The notes: a model not told the origin generated them from the sequence alone. A DNA stretch of 64,000 nt from Labrys wisconsinensis (GCF_030814995.1 NZ_JAUSVX010000007.1:248001-312000); one strand, 5' to 3'. Shown: positions 38,012 through 47,288, numbered from the stretch's first letter. Program-made: numbers and translations.

Positions 38012-38396
38012 GGTCTGAAGTCCCCTGAGGGTTCCGGCTCCCGCGGGCCGGCATGCCGCCACGCCGGGCGATCACCGCCCGGAGCCGTTTGCATCATCGA
38101 TGGGATTGCATATCGCCCTTCGCCGCAGCAGCGACGGCTCCGTGCCGCCAACCGCCGGAGATCCCCGGGGCTCGCGAAGGCGCGCTCGCCCCGGGCTAAA
38201 GGCCCGCGATCAGATTGCCTGCACGAAGCAGGCCGCGATGAAGCTGCGCGACGTTCGACATGCGCGGGAGGCTAGGCCCTTTGCCGCAAATGTCAAACCG
38301 CGCGCCGGCGGCCCGCTCTCACCCTTGGCACTGGACACCCCGGCGCGAATGTCCGACAAATGCGCCATCCCCCCAGAAAACGATGAGGAGGCTCCC
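38012..38396. other. Gap without a gene; GC-rich hairpin inside
   Basis: No coding frame is convincing. An 8-base inverted repeat, CCCGGGGC (38164-38171) and GCCCCGGG (38188-38195), could form a hairpin, but no T run follows. The promoters of the rnk-like unit and of the aldo/keto reductase must lie here. Confidence 0.4.
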
Positions 38397-39449
38397 ATGG
38401 AGTATCGTCAGCTCGGCCGCTCGGGCCTGCGCGTCTCGGTGCTCACGCTCGGCACCATGACCTTCGGCGGCCAGGGGCCGTTCGCCAAGGTCGGCAACAC
38501 CGATGTCGAGGGCGCGGCGCGGCTGATCGACCAGGCGGCCGAGGCCGGCGTCAACCTCATCGACACCGCCAACATCTATTCCGGCGGCGCCTCGGAGGAG
38601 ATCGTCGGCCAGGTGATGCGCGGGCGCTGGGGCGACATGCTGGTGGCGACCAAGGCGCGCATGCGCTTCGGCGACGGCCCGAACCAGGGCGGCGCCTCGC
38701 GCCACGGCCTGATCGCCGAATGCGAGAAGAGCCTGCGCCGGCTGCACCGCGACCATATCGACCTCTATTACGTGCACGAATGGGACGGCGAGACGCCGGT
38801 CGAGGAGACGATGGAGGCGCTCGACAGCCTCGTGCGCGCCGGCAAGGTGCGCTACGCCGGCGCCTCGAACTATTCGGCCTGGCACCTGATGAAGGCGCTC
38901 GCCGCCGCCGACCGGCACGGCTGGCAACGCTTCGTCAGCCAGCAGATCCACTACACGCTGCAGGCGCGCGAGGCCGAGTACGAGCTGGTGCCGGTGACAC
39001 TCGACCAGGGCCTCGGCATCCTGGTGTGGAGCCCGCTCGCCGGCGGCCTGCTCTCCGGCAAGTACCAGCGCAACCAGGCCGATCCCGAGGGCTCGCGCCG
39101 CTTCAACGGCTGGACCGAGCCGCCGGTCGAGGACGAGGGCAAGCTCTACGACATCGTCGACGTGCTGGTGGAGATCGGCGCGGCGCACGGCGTCTCGGCG
39201 GCGCAGGTGGCCCTCGCCTGGCTGCTCGGCCGGCCGGGCGTGACCTCGCTGGTGGTCGGCGCCCGCACCCAGGCCCAGCTCGCCGACAACCTCGCCAGCG
39301 CCGGGCTGGTCCTGACCGCGGCGGAGCGCGCCAAGCTCGACGCGGTCAGCCAGCCGCGCCTGCTCTACCCCTACTGGCACCAGGCGGCGACGGCGAAGGA
39401 CCGGCTGGGCGTGGCGGATCTGTCGCTGCTGAAGCCGTATCTGAAGTAG
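38397..39449 (+). CDS. Aldo/keto reductase
   Basis: A 350-residue NADPH-dependent reductase with a TIM-barrel fold. The catalytic tetrad is visible: Asp and Tyr in NLIDTANIYS, Lys in LVATKAR and His in YYVHEWDG. The C-terminal GVTSLVVGARTQAQLADNL holds the cofactor phosphate-binding region. The overall pattern (YRQLGRSGLRVSVLTLGTMT) fits the YajO/Tas-like branch of general stress or carbonyl reductases. The ATG at 38397 follows GAGGAGG. It stands alone and is followed by a repeat element. Confidence 0.88.
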   Translation: MEYRQLGRSGLRVSVLTLGTMTFGGQGPFAKVGNTDVEGAARLIDQAAEAGVNLIDTANIYSGGASEEIVGQVMRGRWGDMLVATKARMRFGDGPNQGGASRHGLIAECEKSLRRLHRDHIDLYYVHEWDGETPVEETMEALDSLVRAGKVRYAGASNYSAWHLMKALAAADRHGWQRFVSQQIHYTLQAREAEYELVPVTLDQGLGILVWSPLAGGLLSGKYQRNQADPEGSRRFNGWTEPPVEDEGKLYDIVDVLVEIGAAHGVSAAQVALAWLLGRPGVTSLVVGARTQAQLADNLASAGLVLTAAERAKLDAVSQPRLLYPYWHQAATAKDRLGVADLSLLKPYLK

Positions 39450-39462
39450 GGGTTAGCGCGAC

Positions 39463-39664
39463 GCGAAAGCCTTCTCCAACAAAGTTGGGGAAGGTGGCGC
39501 CACGAAGTGGCGGCGGATGGGGTGTGGCCGGCGAGATGGCACGGCTAAACCAGTCTGCACAACTGCCGCGCAAGCCGAACACGGCCCCAGCCCTGCCCGC
39601 CACACCCCATCCGCCCTTGCTCCGCAAGGGCACCTTCCCCGCTACGCGGAGAAGGCTTTTCGCG
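39463..39664. repeat. Large inverted-repeat element between aldo/keto reductase and TetR genes
   Basis: The left arm (39463-39528) has GCGAAAGCCTTCTCC, GGGGAAGGTGGC and GGATGGGGTGTGGC. The right arm (39599-39664) carries the complements GCCACACCCCATCC, GGCACCTTCCCC and GGAGAAGGCTTTTCGC in reverse order. About 70 bases of other sequence lie between. Each arm also has its own short hairpins. This is a non-coding element of the paired-REP type, different in sequence from the one at 24658. Confidence 0.75.
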
Positions 39665-39697
39665 CCCGTCCTCCATGGGTCGAGCGCCTCAAACACC

Positions 39698-40345
39698 TCA
39701 CGCCCGGCAGCCGTCCAGGAACAGCCTGGCGCACAGCTTCGCCCTCCGGGCGATGGCGTCGGCGTCGGGCGGCGGGGCCTGGCCGAGCATGGCGGCGCGC
39801 TGGGGCTCCATGATCATCATGCCGCGCAGCATGCCGACGGCGGCGTGCGGGTCCTCCAGGCGCAGGAGGCCACGCTCGGCCTGGCGGCGCAGCCAGGCCT
39901 CGAAGGCGTCGCTGGTGCGCATGATGGCGCGCTCGTAGAAGGCCTTGCCGATCTCGGGGAAGCGCTCGGACTCGCCGATCACCAGCCGGTTGATGGCGAT
40001 GGTCTCGGGGTCGAGCGTCAGCTGGCCATAGGCGACGAGGATGCGCTCGAGCCCCGTCTCCAGGCCGAGCGGGGCCAGCGCCTCCTGGTCGATCGCCAGC
40101 ATGAACAGGCCGATGCGGTCGGTGACCACGTCGATGAACAGCTCCGCCTTGGTCGGGATCAGGCGGTAGAGCGTCTTGGTGGAGACGCCGGCGGCCAGCG
40201 CCACGTCGCCCATGCAGGTGCCGGCATAGCCGTCGGCCTGGAAGGCCCGGGCTGCCGCCTCGACGATCAGGTGCCGCGTCTCCTCGTCGGATCGGATCTG
40301 CGGACGTCCGCGCGGCCGGCGTTCGCTCTGCAGATTTTGTCGCAT
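39698..40345 (-). CDS. TetR family repressor of adjacent efflux pump
   Basis: A 215-residue regulator with a basic start (RRPRGRPQIRSDEETRHLI). Its helix-turn-helix covers ~20-65 (MGDVALAAGVSTKTLYRLI) and its C-terminal domain is of the AcrR-like type. It is divergent from the EmrA/EmrB-like genes with 111 bases between start codons, where a clear promoter is flanked by two similar AT-rich sites. It probably represses the pump and itself. The ATG at 40345 is one codon after a possible GTG. Confidence 0.87.
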   Translation of the reverse strand: MRQNLQSERRPRGRPQIRSDEETRHLIVEAAARAFQADGYAGTCMGDVALAAGVSTKTLYRLIPTKAELFIDVVTDRIGLFMLAIDQEALAPLGLETGLERILVAYGQLTLDPETIAINRLVIGESERFPEIGKAFYERAIMRTSDAFEAWLRRQAERGLLRLEDPHAAVGMLRGMMIMEPQRAAMLGQAPPPDADAIARRAKLCARLFLDGCRA

Positions 40346-40349
40346 CACG

Positions 40350-40415
40350 ATTTTCCGAATTCTATTGACAGGCGCAGTCTACGCGATATTTTAGAAAATA
40401 GCAAATTTCCTAATT
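40350..40415 (+). promoter_or_regulatory. Promoter of efflux operon with flanking similar sites
   Basis: TTGACA at 40365-40370 and TATTTT at 40387-40392 with a 16-base spacer make a good sigma-70 promoter reading toward the pump genes. ATTTTCCGAATT (40350-40361) and AATTTCCTAATT (40404-40415) resemble each other and flank it, perhaps as repressor sites. Confidence 0.55.
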
Positions 40416-40456
40416 GGCCGCATGACGGAATTGCCCGTGGCCGGGGAGAAGAGCCG

Positions 40457-41695
40457 ATGACCCAGCACGCCAAAGCCCTCACCATCGACCGCGCGATTCC
40501 CGCCGCAGAGGCGGCGCCCGGCCTCTCGCCCGATCACCTCGCCGACGGCCGGCCGATCGACCTGCCGCCGCCCGACACCGCCCGCCGCGAGGCGCCGGTC
40601 TCGCCGGCGCCGAAGGCCGTCGCGGAAGCTCCGACGCCGCCGGCGAGCGGCCGGCGGCCCTTGCGCCGGCTGCTGCTGGCCGGCGCCGGCCTCGCCGTCC
40701 TGGCCGGCGCCGGCTATTTCGGCTGGCAGTACTGGACGGTCGGCCGCTTCCAGGTCTCGACCGACGACGCCTATGTCCAGGCCGACAACACCACGATCGC
40801 GCCGAAGATCTCCGGCTACATCATGGCCGTCCCGGTCGCCGACAACCAGCCGGTCAAGGCCGGCCAGGTGCTCGCCCGCATCGACGACCGCGACTTCCGG
40901 GTGGCGCTCGACCAGGCCAAGGCCGACGTCGCCGCCGCCCGGGCCTCGCTCGCCAGCCAGCAGGCCTCGCTCGACGCCCAGCAGTCGGTGATCGACAATG
41001 CCCGCGCCGCCATCGACGTCGACAGGGCCAACCAGACCTTCGCCGAGCAGGACGACAAGCGCTACACCGCCCTCGCCCATACCGGCTTCGGCAGCGTGCA
41101 GAACGCCGAGCAGGCGACCGCCCGCATCGCCGCGGCCCGGGCGAGCGTCGAGCGCGACACCGCGACCCTCGCCACCGCCGTCAAGCAGGTCGACATCCTC
41201 AAGGCGCAGGTGCAGCAGGCGCAGGCGGGGCTGGCTCATGACGAGGCCGCCGAGCGGCAGGCCGAGCTCAACCTCTCCTACACCACCATCACGGCGCCGG
41301 TGGACGGAGTGGTCGGCAACCGCACGCTGCGCGTCGGCCAGTATGTGCAGGCCGGCACCCAGCTCATGGCGGTGGTGCCCGCCGGCGGCACCTATGTCGT
41401 CGCCAACTACAAGGAGACGCAGCTCACCGACGTGCGCCCCGGCCAGGCGGTCGAGCTGGAGGTCGACATGTTCCCGGGCGTCACGGTGCACGGCCATGTC
41501 GACAGCATCGCCCCGGCCAGCGGCCAGGAATTCGCGCTGCTGCCGCCCGACAACGCCACCGGCAACTTCACCAAGATCGTGCAGCGCATCCCGGTGAAGA
41601 TCGTGCTCGATCCGCATGAGCCGCTCGCCGACGGGCTGCGCCCCGGCATGTCGGTCTATCCGACCATCGAAACCCGCGCCGCCCGGCAGGGCTGA
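40457..41695 (+). CDS. Membrane fusion protein of efflux pump (EmrA/HlyD type)
   Basis: A 412-residue periplasmic adaptor. It has a Pro-rich cytoplasmic start, one membrane segment at ~71-90, then a lipoyl-like half (FQVSTDDAYVQADNTTIAPK). A coiled-coil hairpin follows at roughly 145-260, then the second lipoyl half (NLSYTTITAPVDGVVGNRT) and a beta-barrel (YVVANYKETQL). It would bridge the inner-membrane EmrB-like transporter to an outer-membrane channel. It is the first gene of the pump operon, 27 bases before the transporter gene. Confidence 0.88.
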   Translation: MTQHAKALTIDRAIPAAEAAPGLSPDHLADGRPIDLPPPDTARREAPVSPAPKAVAEAPTPPASGRRPLRRLLLAGAGLAVLAGAGYFGWQYWTVGRFQVSTDDAYVQADNTTIAPKISGYIMAVPVADNQPVKAGQVLARIDDRDFRVALDQAKADVAAARASLASQQASLDAQQSVIDNARAAIDVDRANQTFAEQDDKRYTALAHTGFGSVQNAEQATARIAAARASVERDTATLATAVKQVDILKAQVQQAQAGLAHDEAAERQAELNLSYTTITAPVDGVVGNRTLRVGQYVQAGTQLMAVVPAGGTYVVANYKETQLTDVRPGQAVELEVDMFPGVTVHGHVDSIAPASGQEFALLPPDNATGNFTKIVQRIPVKIVLDPHEPLADGLRPGMSVYPTIETRAARQG

Positions 41696-41722
41696 GCGGC
41701 CGACCCGCAGGAGGGTCAGGTC

Positions 41723-43342
41723 ATGTCGAACGCTTCGACCATCCCGGCCGGCTCCACGCCGGCCACGGCCGGCCCCGTGCCGGCCAGACCCGCCGACAAG
41801 GCGAGCCTCACCACCTGGATCGCCATCCTCGCCGGCATGATCGGCGCCTTCATGGCCATCCTCAACATCCAGATCACCAATGCCTCGCTGCTCGACATCG
41901 AGGGCGGCATCGGCACCGGCGTCGACAACGGCGCCTGGATCTCCACCTCCTACCTCATCGGCGAGATCGTGGTGATCCCGCTGACCAGCTATCTCAGCCG
42001 CGTCTTCTCCTTCCGGCGGTACATGCTGGGCAGCACGCTGTTCTTCGCGCTGTTCTCCATGGCCTGCGCCTTCGCCCACGACCTCGGCTCGATGATCGCC
42101 ATGCGCGGCCTGCAGGGCTTCGCCGGCGGCGTGCTGATCCCGATGGCCTTCACCATGGTCGCGACCCGGCTGCCGAAGGCGCAGCAGCCGACCGGGCTCG
42201 CCCTGTTCGCGCTCTCCGTCACCTTCGCCCCGGCGATCGGCCCGACCATCGGCGGCTACCTCACCGAGAACTATGGCTGGCAGACCATCTTCTTCATCAA
42301 CACCGCGCCGAGCGCGATGATGCTGGTGGCGCTGTGGTTCACCCTGGAGCGCGAGCCGATGCGCCTCGGCCTGCTGCGCGAGGGCGACTGGGCCGGCATC
42401 CTCACCATGGCGGTCGGGCTCTCGGCGCTGCAGACCATGCTGGAGGAAGGCAACAAGGACGACTGGTTCGCCTCGCCCTTCATCCTGCGCCTCGCCGTCG
42501 TGGCGACGGTGTTCCTCGCCGCCTTCATCGTGATCGAGCTGACGGTGAAGAAGCCGCTGGTCGACCTGCGCCTGCTCACCAACCGCAATTTCGGCATCGG
42601 CACCCTGTCGAACGTGCTGGTCGGCGTCGCCCTGTTCGGCTCGGTCTACGTGCTGCCGCAATATCTCGGCCAGGTGCAGGGCTACAATGCCGAGCAGATC
42701 GGCGGCGTGCTCGCCTGGACCGGCCTGCCGCAGCTCGTGCTGATCCCGCTGGTGCCGCTCCTGATGAAGCGCTTCGACGTCCGCCTGATCGGCTTCGTCG
42801 GCATCGCCCTGTTCGCCACCAGCTGCTTCATGAACACGGCGATGTCGCTGGCCTATTCCGGCGACCAGCTCTTCGTCCCCAACATCGTGCGCGCCGTCGG
42901 CCAGGCCCTGGTCATCACCCCGCTCACCGCCATCGCCATGCTGGGCATCGCGCCCAAGGACGCCGCCAACGCCTCGGGCCTGTTCAACATGCTGCGCAAT
43001 CTCGGCGGCGCGGTCGGCACGGCGTCTCTCTCCACCATCATCACCAAGCGCGAGCAGTTCCACTCCAACATCATCGGCCAGTCCGTCACGCTCGGCCGCC
43101 AGGAGGTGCGCCAGCGCATCAGCGAGATGACCCAGTACTTCGCGGCCCATGGCGTCTCCGACCCCGCGACCGCCCAGCACCAGGCGATCATCGCCCTGGG
43201 CAACGCGGTCCGGCGCCAGGCGCTGGTCATGGGGTTCAGCGACACCTTCGCCGTCATCGGCGTGGTCCTGGCCATTGCCGCGATCTCGCTGCTGTTCGCC
43301 CGCAAGGGCCAGCCGGGCGGCGGCGCCGCGGGCGCCCATTAG
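41723..43342 (+). CDS. MFS drug transporter, DHA2 family (EmrB type)
   Basis: A 539-residue transporter with 14 predicted membrane helices. Motif C-like segments and LATRLPKAQQPTGLALFALS are visible, as are FAPAIGPTIGGYL and ANASGLFNMLRNLGGAVGTA, typical of EmrB. With the adaptor upstream it forms a tripartite pump that uses the proton gradient to expel hydrophobic or amphipathic compounds. Expression is probably controlled by the divergent TetR protein. Confidence 0.9.
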   Translation: MSNASTIPAGSTPATAGPVPARPADKASLTTWIAILAGMIGAFMAILNIQITNASLLDIEGGIGTGVDNGAWISTSYLIGEIVVIPLTSYLSRVFSFRRYMLGSTLFFALFSMACAFAHDLGSMIAMRGLQGFAGGVLIPMAFTMVATRLPKAQQPTGLALFALSVTFAPAIGPTIGGYLTENYGWQTIFFINTAPSAMMLVALWFTLEREPMRLGLLREGDWAGILTMAVGLSALQTMLEEGNKDDWFASPFILRLAVVATVFLAAFIVIELTVKKPLVDLRLLTNRNFGIGTLSNVLVGVALFGSVYVLPQYLGQVQGYNAEQIGGVLAWTGLPQLVLIPLVPLLMKRFDVRLIGFVGIALFATSCFMNTAMSLAYSGDQLFVPNIVRAVGQALVITPLTAIAMLGIAPKDAANASGLFNMLRNLGGAVGTASLSTIITKREQFHSNIIGQSVTLGRQEVRQRISEMTQYFAAHGVSDPATAQHQAIIALGNAVRRQALVMGFSDTFAVIGVVLAIAAISLLFARKGQPGGGAAGAH

Positions 43343-43513
43343 AGGCGCTCCACCCCGGTGCGGCGCGTGCGCTGACGCACGGCAATCTGTTTACCGCCGC
43401 ATTTTATCGTTCGGACAGCCGACGGGCCGTGGCGGCGACGCCGCGGCCCGCCGCAACATCTGTCACGATGCGCCGCCGGACCGTGATCCGCGGCCAGACT
43501 GGGGTAAGCTTCG

Positions 43514-44116
43514 ATGCGTCGCATCCTCACCACCTTCGCCGCCCTGACGGTCGGCCTCTCCGTCCTGGCGGCCAGCGCGCCGGCGCAGGCCGGCAACGAT
43601 GTTTTCTCGGTCCTGCGCGAGGAGCTCGCGCGCTCCTTCGGCGGCGGCGGCGCCACGCCGGCCGGCACCTCGCCGATCCAGCGCGAGGTCGTCCCCTATG
43701 CGGGCCGCGAGACGCCGGGCACGATCGTGATCAACTCGCCCGAACGGCGGCTCTACCTGGTGCTCGGCGACGGCACGGCGATGCGCTACGGCATCGGCGT
43801 CGGCCGGCCCGGCTTCGAATGGGGCGGCGTCAAGTCGATCTCCCGCAAGGCGGAATGGCCGGACTGGACCCCGCCGCCGCAGATGCTGAAGCGCCGTCCG
43901 GACCTGCCGCGCCACATGGCCGGCGGCCCGACCAACCCGCTCGGCGCCCGCGCCATGTATCTCGGCAGCTCGCTCTACCGCATCCACGGCTCCAACGAGC
44001 CCAGGACCATCGGCCAGGCCGTGTCGTCGGGCTGCATCCGCATGACCAACGACGACGTCACCGACCTCTACGAGCGGGTCAAGGTCGGCACCAAGGTGGT
44101 GGTCATCCGCGGCTGA
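43514..44116 (+). CDS. L,D-transpeptidase (ErfK/YbiS/YnhG type)
   Basis: A 200-residue exported enzyme with a signal peptide to about residue 26 (SAPAQA). The YkuD domain carries the active-site pattern His158 in YRIHGSN and Cys174 in SSGCIRM. Such enzymes make 3-3 cross-links in peptidoglycan or attach outer-membrane proteins to it. The genome context gives no hint which. The 171 bases upstream contain a GC-rich hairpin (CGTGGCG / CGCCGCG, near 43430) without a T run. Confidence 0.88.
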   Translation: MRRILTTFAALTVGLSVLAASAPAQAGNDVFSVLREELARSFGGGGATPAGTSPIQREVVPYAGRETPGTIVINSPERRLYLVLGDGTAMRYGIGVGRPGFEWGGVKSISRKAEWPDWTPPPQMLKRRPDLPRHMAGGPTNPLGARAMYLGSSLYRIHGSNEPRTIGQAVSSGCIRMTNDDVTDLYERVKVGTKVVVIRG

Positions 44117-44139
44117 CCGCGCTGCCGCTGCGGCGTTTC

Positions 44140-46347
44140 CTATCGCCGGATCAGCGACCAGAGCACCAGCAGGATCAGCGCGGCCAGCAGCCACCATAGC
44201 CAGCGCGGCATGCGGCCCTCGCCGCCTGCCGGTGCCGGCGGCGCGACGGGGAAGCCGGCGACGATGCCGTTGACGAAGGTCTGGCCGCCGACCAGGCGTT
44301 CGCCGGCGGCCGTGGCCGCGAACTGGCTGATCCGCAACGCGTAGGATTCGCCCGCCACCGCCGGCGCATAGTCCGCGGCGAGCGTGACGTTGCCGCCCGG
44401 CGGGATCGGCAGGCCGGTGATGCCGACGGCGATGTCGGGCAGGGCCACCGGCCCCTCCGGGCGCAGGGCCGGCCCGAGCGAGCTCCTGGCCAGGGCCGCC
44501 CGAAACTCTCCCGCCGCATCGATCCACAGCCGCCCCGCCGGGCTGCGCACCGCCTGGCCGCGCTCGTCGATCACCGTGAAGGCGAGCCGCGCCTTCATCG
44601 CCGAGGCGCCGAAATTGGCGGCGATCACGCCGGCGCTCTTCATCATCTGGCCGGCCTGGTCGCGGACATGGATGTTGCGCCAGGCGATGCGGGCATTGTT
44701 GAGGGTGTTGGCGAGGAGGTCGCCGCCTTCCGGAAAGCTCATGCCGGCGGCACCGAGGCCCTGGGTCACGATGCGGGCGAGCAGGCAGAAATGCCCGTCC
44801 TGCACGGTGTACAGCGCGGGGTCCGGCACGCTCGTCCAGGCGACCGGCCCGACCACCACCGAGCCGAAGGCGGGAATCGGCAGGATCGGGACCGCCGTGG
44901 CGACCACGCCGCCCATGGGCGAGGCCTGGTGCGGCGGGGCGTCGAACACGCTGCCGTCCCAAGGCTTGGGCCAGCCGAGGCCGGCGCTCGCCTTGGCCCA
45001 GCGCAGCTCGAGCGTCTCGATGCCGGCAGTGGGCGTGGCGCCGCAGTTGCGCACCTCGACATAGAGATAGCAGGCTTGGCCGCCCCGGACGTCCTCGGGC
45101 GCCGGCAACACCGCCAGCGGACCGCCATTCGCCTGGGTCAGGCTGATCGCCGGGCTCTCCCAGGCGACGGCGCCGGTCGCGTCCGGCTCCAGGCCCTGGT
45201 CGGCGGCGCCGTCGGCGACGAAGGCGCCGAGCTCCAGCAGCGCCAGTCCGCCATTGCCGGGATTGGTGCTGGTGATCGGCAGCAGGCTGCCCGCCGGATT
45301 GGCGGGCGTCGCGGTGACGGTGGCGAGGTCGTAGGCGCGGCCGCCACCGCCGACCTGCTCGTTGACGTAGAGCCGCCGCGCCGCCTTGTCGACCTGCAGG
45401 CCGCCGAATTGCGGACGCCCGGCCGCGCCGTTCGGCACCTGGTAGATGAAGCAGTTGACGTTCGGCTGGAGCTGGGCCGCCGGCAGGCTGGTGCCGCCCG
45501 CCGTGGCCAGCACGGCATCGCGCAGCGGCTTGGTGATGCGCACCAGCGTGGTCAGGGCGGTCTGGACGCCGCCGGCGCCGTTGCCGTCGTTGTTGTTGGC
45601 GACCCACAAGCCGGCATCGGCTGCAAAGCCGTCGAAGTCGAGCCCCTCCGGCTCGGCGAAGAGATGGGATGCGGGCGCGGCGAGGGCCGGGTCGGTGTTG
45701 GCCACGCCGAGCGGGCCGGGGATGTCGGGCAGGACGTGGTAGCCGCCGGCGCCGGCTAGGCCTGCGGCATCGAAGGCGACCAGGCGGTGGTTGCGATAGT
45801 CGGTGACCCAGAGATTGCCGGCGGCATCGAAGGCGAGGTCGGCGAAATAGGCGGTCGCGCCGGCATTGCCGAGCGTCACCTTGCTGCCCGCCGCATAGGT
45901 GTTGCCGGCCGCCGCCCCGGCGCCGGGATAGGGCGCGTCGGCGCCGCCATAGCGCACGATGGCATTGTCGTCATAGCTGCCCTCGGCGGTGTAGAGATGG
46001 CCGGCCGCGTCGAAGGCGAGGCCGACATAGTCGCTGCCGTCGAGAGTGAAGACGAAGGCCTGCGCCCTGGCCGCCGCCGGGTCGACGAGATAGCCCGGCA
46101 GCTTCAGCACGGCCTGGGCATTCTCCGAGCTCAGCGCGACGAAGAGGTCGGCGCCGCGCAGCTTGCAGCAATTGGGCCTGGCGAGGCGGCCCTGGCCGGG
46201 AAAGAGCGTGTCGAGCACCGCCTGCATGTCGACGGTATAGGCCGGGTTGACCGCGGGAGCGCCGCTCACCGGATCGGGCGTGTAGAGCTTGATCAGCCCG
46301 TTGCCATATTCCGGAACGACGAGCGGCTTGGTCAGTCGTGCGGCCAT
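44140..46347 (-). CDS. Beta-propeller (NHL-like) protein with C-terminal membrane anchor
   Basis: A 735-residue protein. The first ~350 residues show propeller-like repeats, such as YVGLAFDAAGHLYTAEGSY, FADLAFDAAGNLWVTDYRNH and EGLDFDGFAADAGLWVANN. The middle (CYLYVEVRNCGATPTAGIE and similar parts) looks like Ig-like/CARDB domains. The end is a single hydrophobic helix (WLWWLLAALILLVLWSLI, ~716-733) and two Arg. No N-terminal signal peptide is visible, so it may be tail-anchored with the propeller in the cytoplasm, or exported in an unusual way. AGGAGG precedes the ATG at 46347. Function unknown. Confidence 0.65.
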   Translation of the reverse strand: MAARLTKPLVVPEYGNGLIKLYTPDPVSGAPAVNPAYTVDMQAVLDTLFPGQGRLARPNCCKLRGADLFVALSSENAQAVLKLPGYLVDPAAARAQAFVFTLDGSDYVGLAFDAAGHLYTAEGSYDDNAIVRYGGADAPYPGAGAAAGNTYAAGSKVTLGNAGATAYFADLAFDAAGNLWVTDYRNHRLVAFDAAGLAGAGGYHVLPDIPGPLGVANTDPALAAPASHLFAEPEGLDFDGFAADAGLWVANNNDGNGAGGVQTALTTLVRITKPLRDAVLATAGGTSLPAAQLQPNVNCFIYQVPNGAAGRPQFGGLQVDKAARRLYVNEQVGGGGRAYDLATVTATPANPAGSLLPITSTNPGNGGLALLELGAFVADGAADQGLEPDATGAVAWESPAISLTQANGGPLAVLPAPEDVRGGQACYLYVEVRNCGATPTAGIETLELRWAKASAGLGWPKPWDGSVFDAPPHQASPMGGVVATAVPILPIPAFGSVVVGPVAWTSVPDPALYTVQDGHFCLLARIVTQGLGAAGMSFPEGGDLLANTLNNARIAWRNIHVRDQAGQMMKSAGVIAANFGASAMKARLAFTVIDERGQAVRSPAGRLWIDAAGEFRAALARSSLGPALRPEGPVALPDIAVGITGLPIPPGGNVTLAADYAPAVAGESYALRISQFAATAAGERLVGGQTFVNGIVAGFPVAPPAPAGGEGRMPRWLWWLLAALILLVLWSLIRR

Positions 46348-46536
46348 GCGGTCCTCCTGCCCCGGCCGCCCGGCCAAGGGCCCAGCCGGGTCCTTGCCCG
46401 AGGAGATGGCCGCATTAGCGACGATGACGCTCCGTCATGTCAGTGCCTGGGGTTACAGCCTCCGGGTTCCTGCGAAACGGGCTCGTAACCTCCGGTTAGG
46501 AAGCGTCCCCTAGACTGGGCCCCGAAGGAGCATGGG

Positions 46537-46911
46537 ATGAGCATTGGCGTCAGTTCGAGCCTGTCGGCCTACGACCAGATGCAGGCGTGGAGCGCCAAGC
46601 GGTCCACGTCCTACGACACGTTCCAGAGCCAGAATTCCACGCTGGTCGCTTCGCTCGGCGGTTCCGCCAGCAGCGCCGACACGCTGAGCGCCATGCTCAC
46701 CGGCGGCTCGAGCTCCAGCTCCAGCACCTTCATCTCGAACGAGGCCCTGTCCTCCTCGCTCTACGGCAATGTCGCCGACAACCTCACCAGCGAGGAGAAC
46801 CTGGTGGCGCAGATCGTCTACAAGCGCGTCATGCAGGAACAATCCGCCAAGGCGGCGCAGCAGCAGAGCCAGATCGACGGCCTGATGTCGTCGCTGAAGG
46901 CCCTGGCCTGA
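46537..46911 (+). CDS. Small Ser-rich hypothetical protein
   Basis: A 124-residue frame with an ATG 6 bases after GAAGGAG. It has a Ser/Gly-rich middle (GGSSSSSSTF) and a C-terminal amphipathic helix rich in Gln and Ala (VYKRVMQEQSAKAAQQQSQI) that could form a coiled coil. There is no signal peptide or membrane segment. The layout (disordered start, helical end) recalls small secreted flagellar or chaperone-like proteins, but I recognise no family. It stands alone between two minus-strand genes and ends two bases before the stop of the DUF971 gene. Confidence 0.6.
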   Translation: MSIGVSSSLSAYDQMQAWSAKRSTSYDTFQSQNSTLVASLGGSASSADTLSAMLTGGSSSSSSTFISNEALSSSLYGNVADNLTSEENLVAQIVYKRVMQEQSAKAAQQQSQIDGLMSSLKALA

Positions 46912-46913
46912 GC

Positions 46914-47288
46914 TCAGCGCTGGCCGGGCCGCTCGCGCGACAGGCCCTTGGCCTGCAGCTCCGCCAGGTACTCGGCCCAGCGGCGGTCGTGCTGCGTCCC
47001 GAGCTCGGCGAGATAGGCCCAGGTGTAGAGCCCGGTATTGTGCATGTCGTCGAAGCCGAGGCGCACGGCGTAGTTGCCGACCGGCTCGACCGAGAGGATC
47101 GTCACGTTGAGCTTGCCGCCGACCGTCTTGCGCTCGGCGGCGGTATGGCCCTGGACCTCGGCGCTCGGCGACATCACGCGCAGATATTCCGCCGGCAGCG
47201 CATGGCGCGCGCCGTCGTCGAAGGAGACGGTGAGCGTCCGCTTGTCCTGGGACAGGCGCAGCTCGGTCGGCCAGGCGGTTGCGGTCAC
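46914..47288 (-). CDS. DUF971 domain protein
   Basis: A 124-residue protein with the DUF971 (gamma-butyrobetaine hydroxylase-like N-terminal) pattern: WPTELRLSQDKRTLTVSFDD, HALPAEYLRVMSPSAEVQGH, then GNYAVRLGFDDMHNTGLYTW. In several bacteria the family is linked to Fe-S cluster or molybdenum cofactor genes; here moaA lies divergent, 135 bases away. Translation appears to start at a GTG (47288) that follows GGAAGAG. Its biochemical role is not settled. Confidence 0.83.
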   Translation of the reverse strand: MTATAWPTELRLSQDKRTLTVSFDDGARHALPAEYLRVMSPSAEVQGHTAAERKTVGGKLNVTILSVEPVGNYAVRLGFDDMHNTGLYTWAYLAELGTQHDRRWAEYLAELQAKGLSRERPGQR

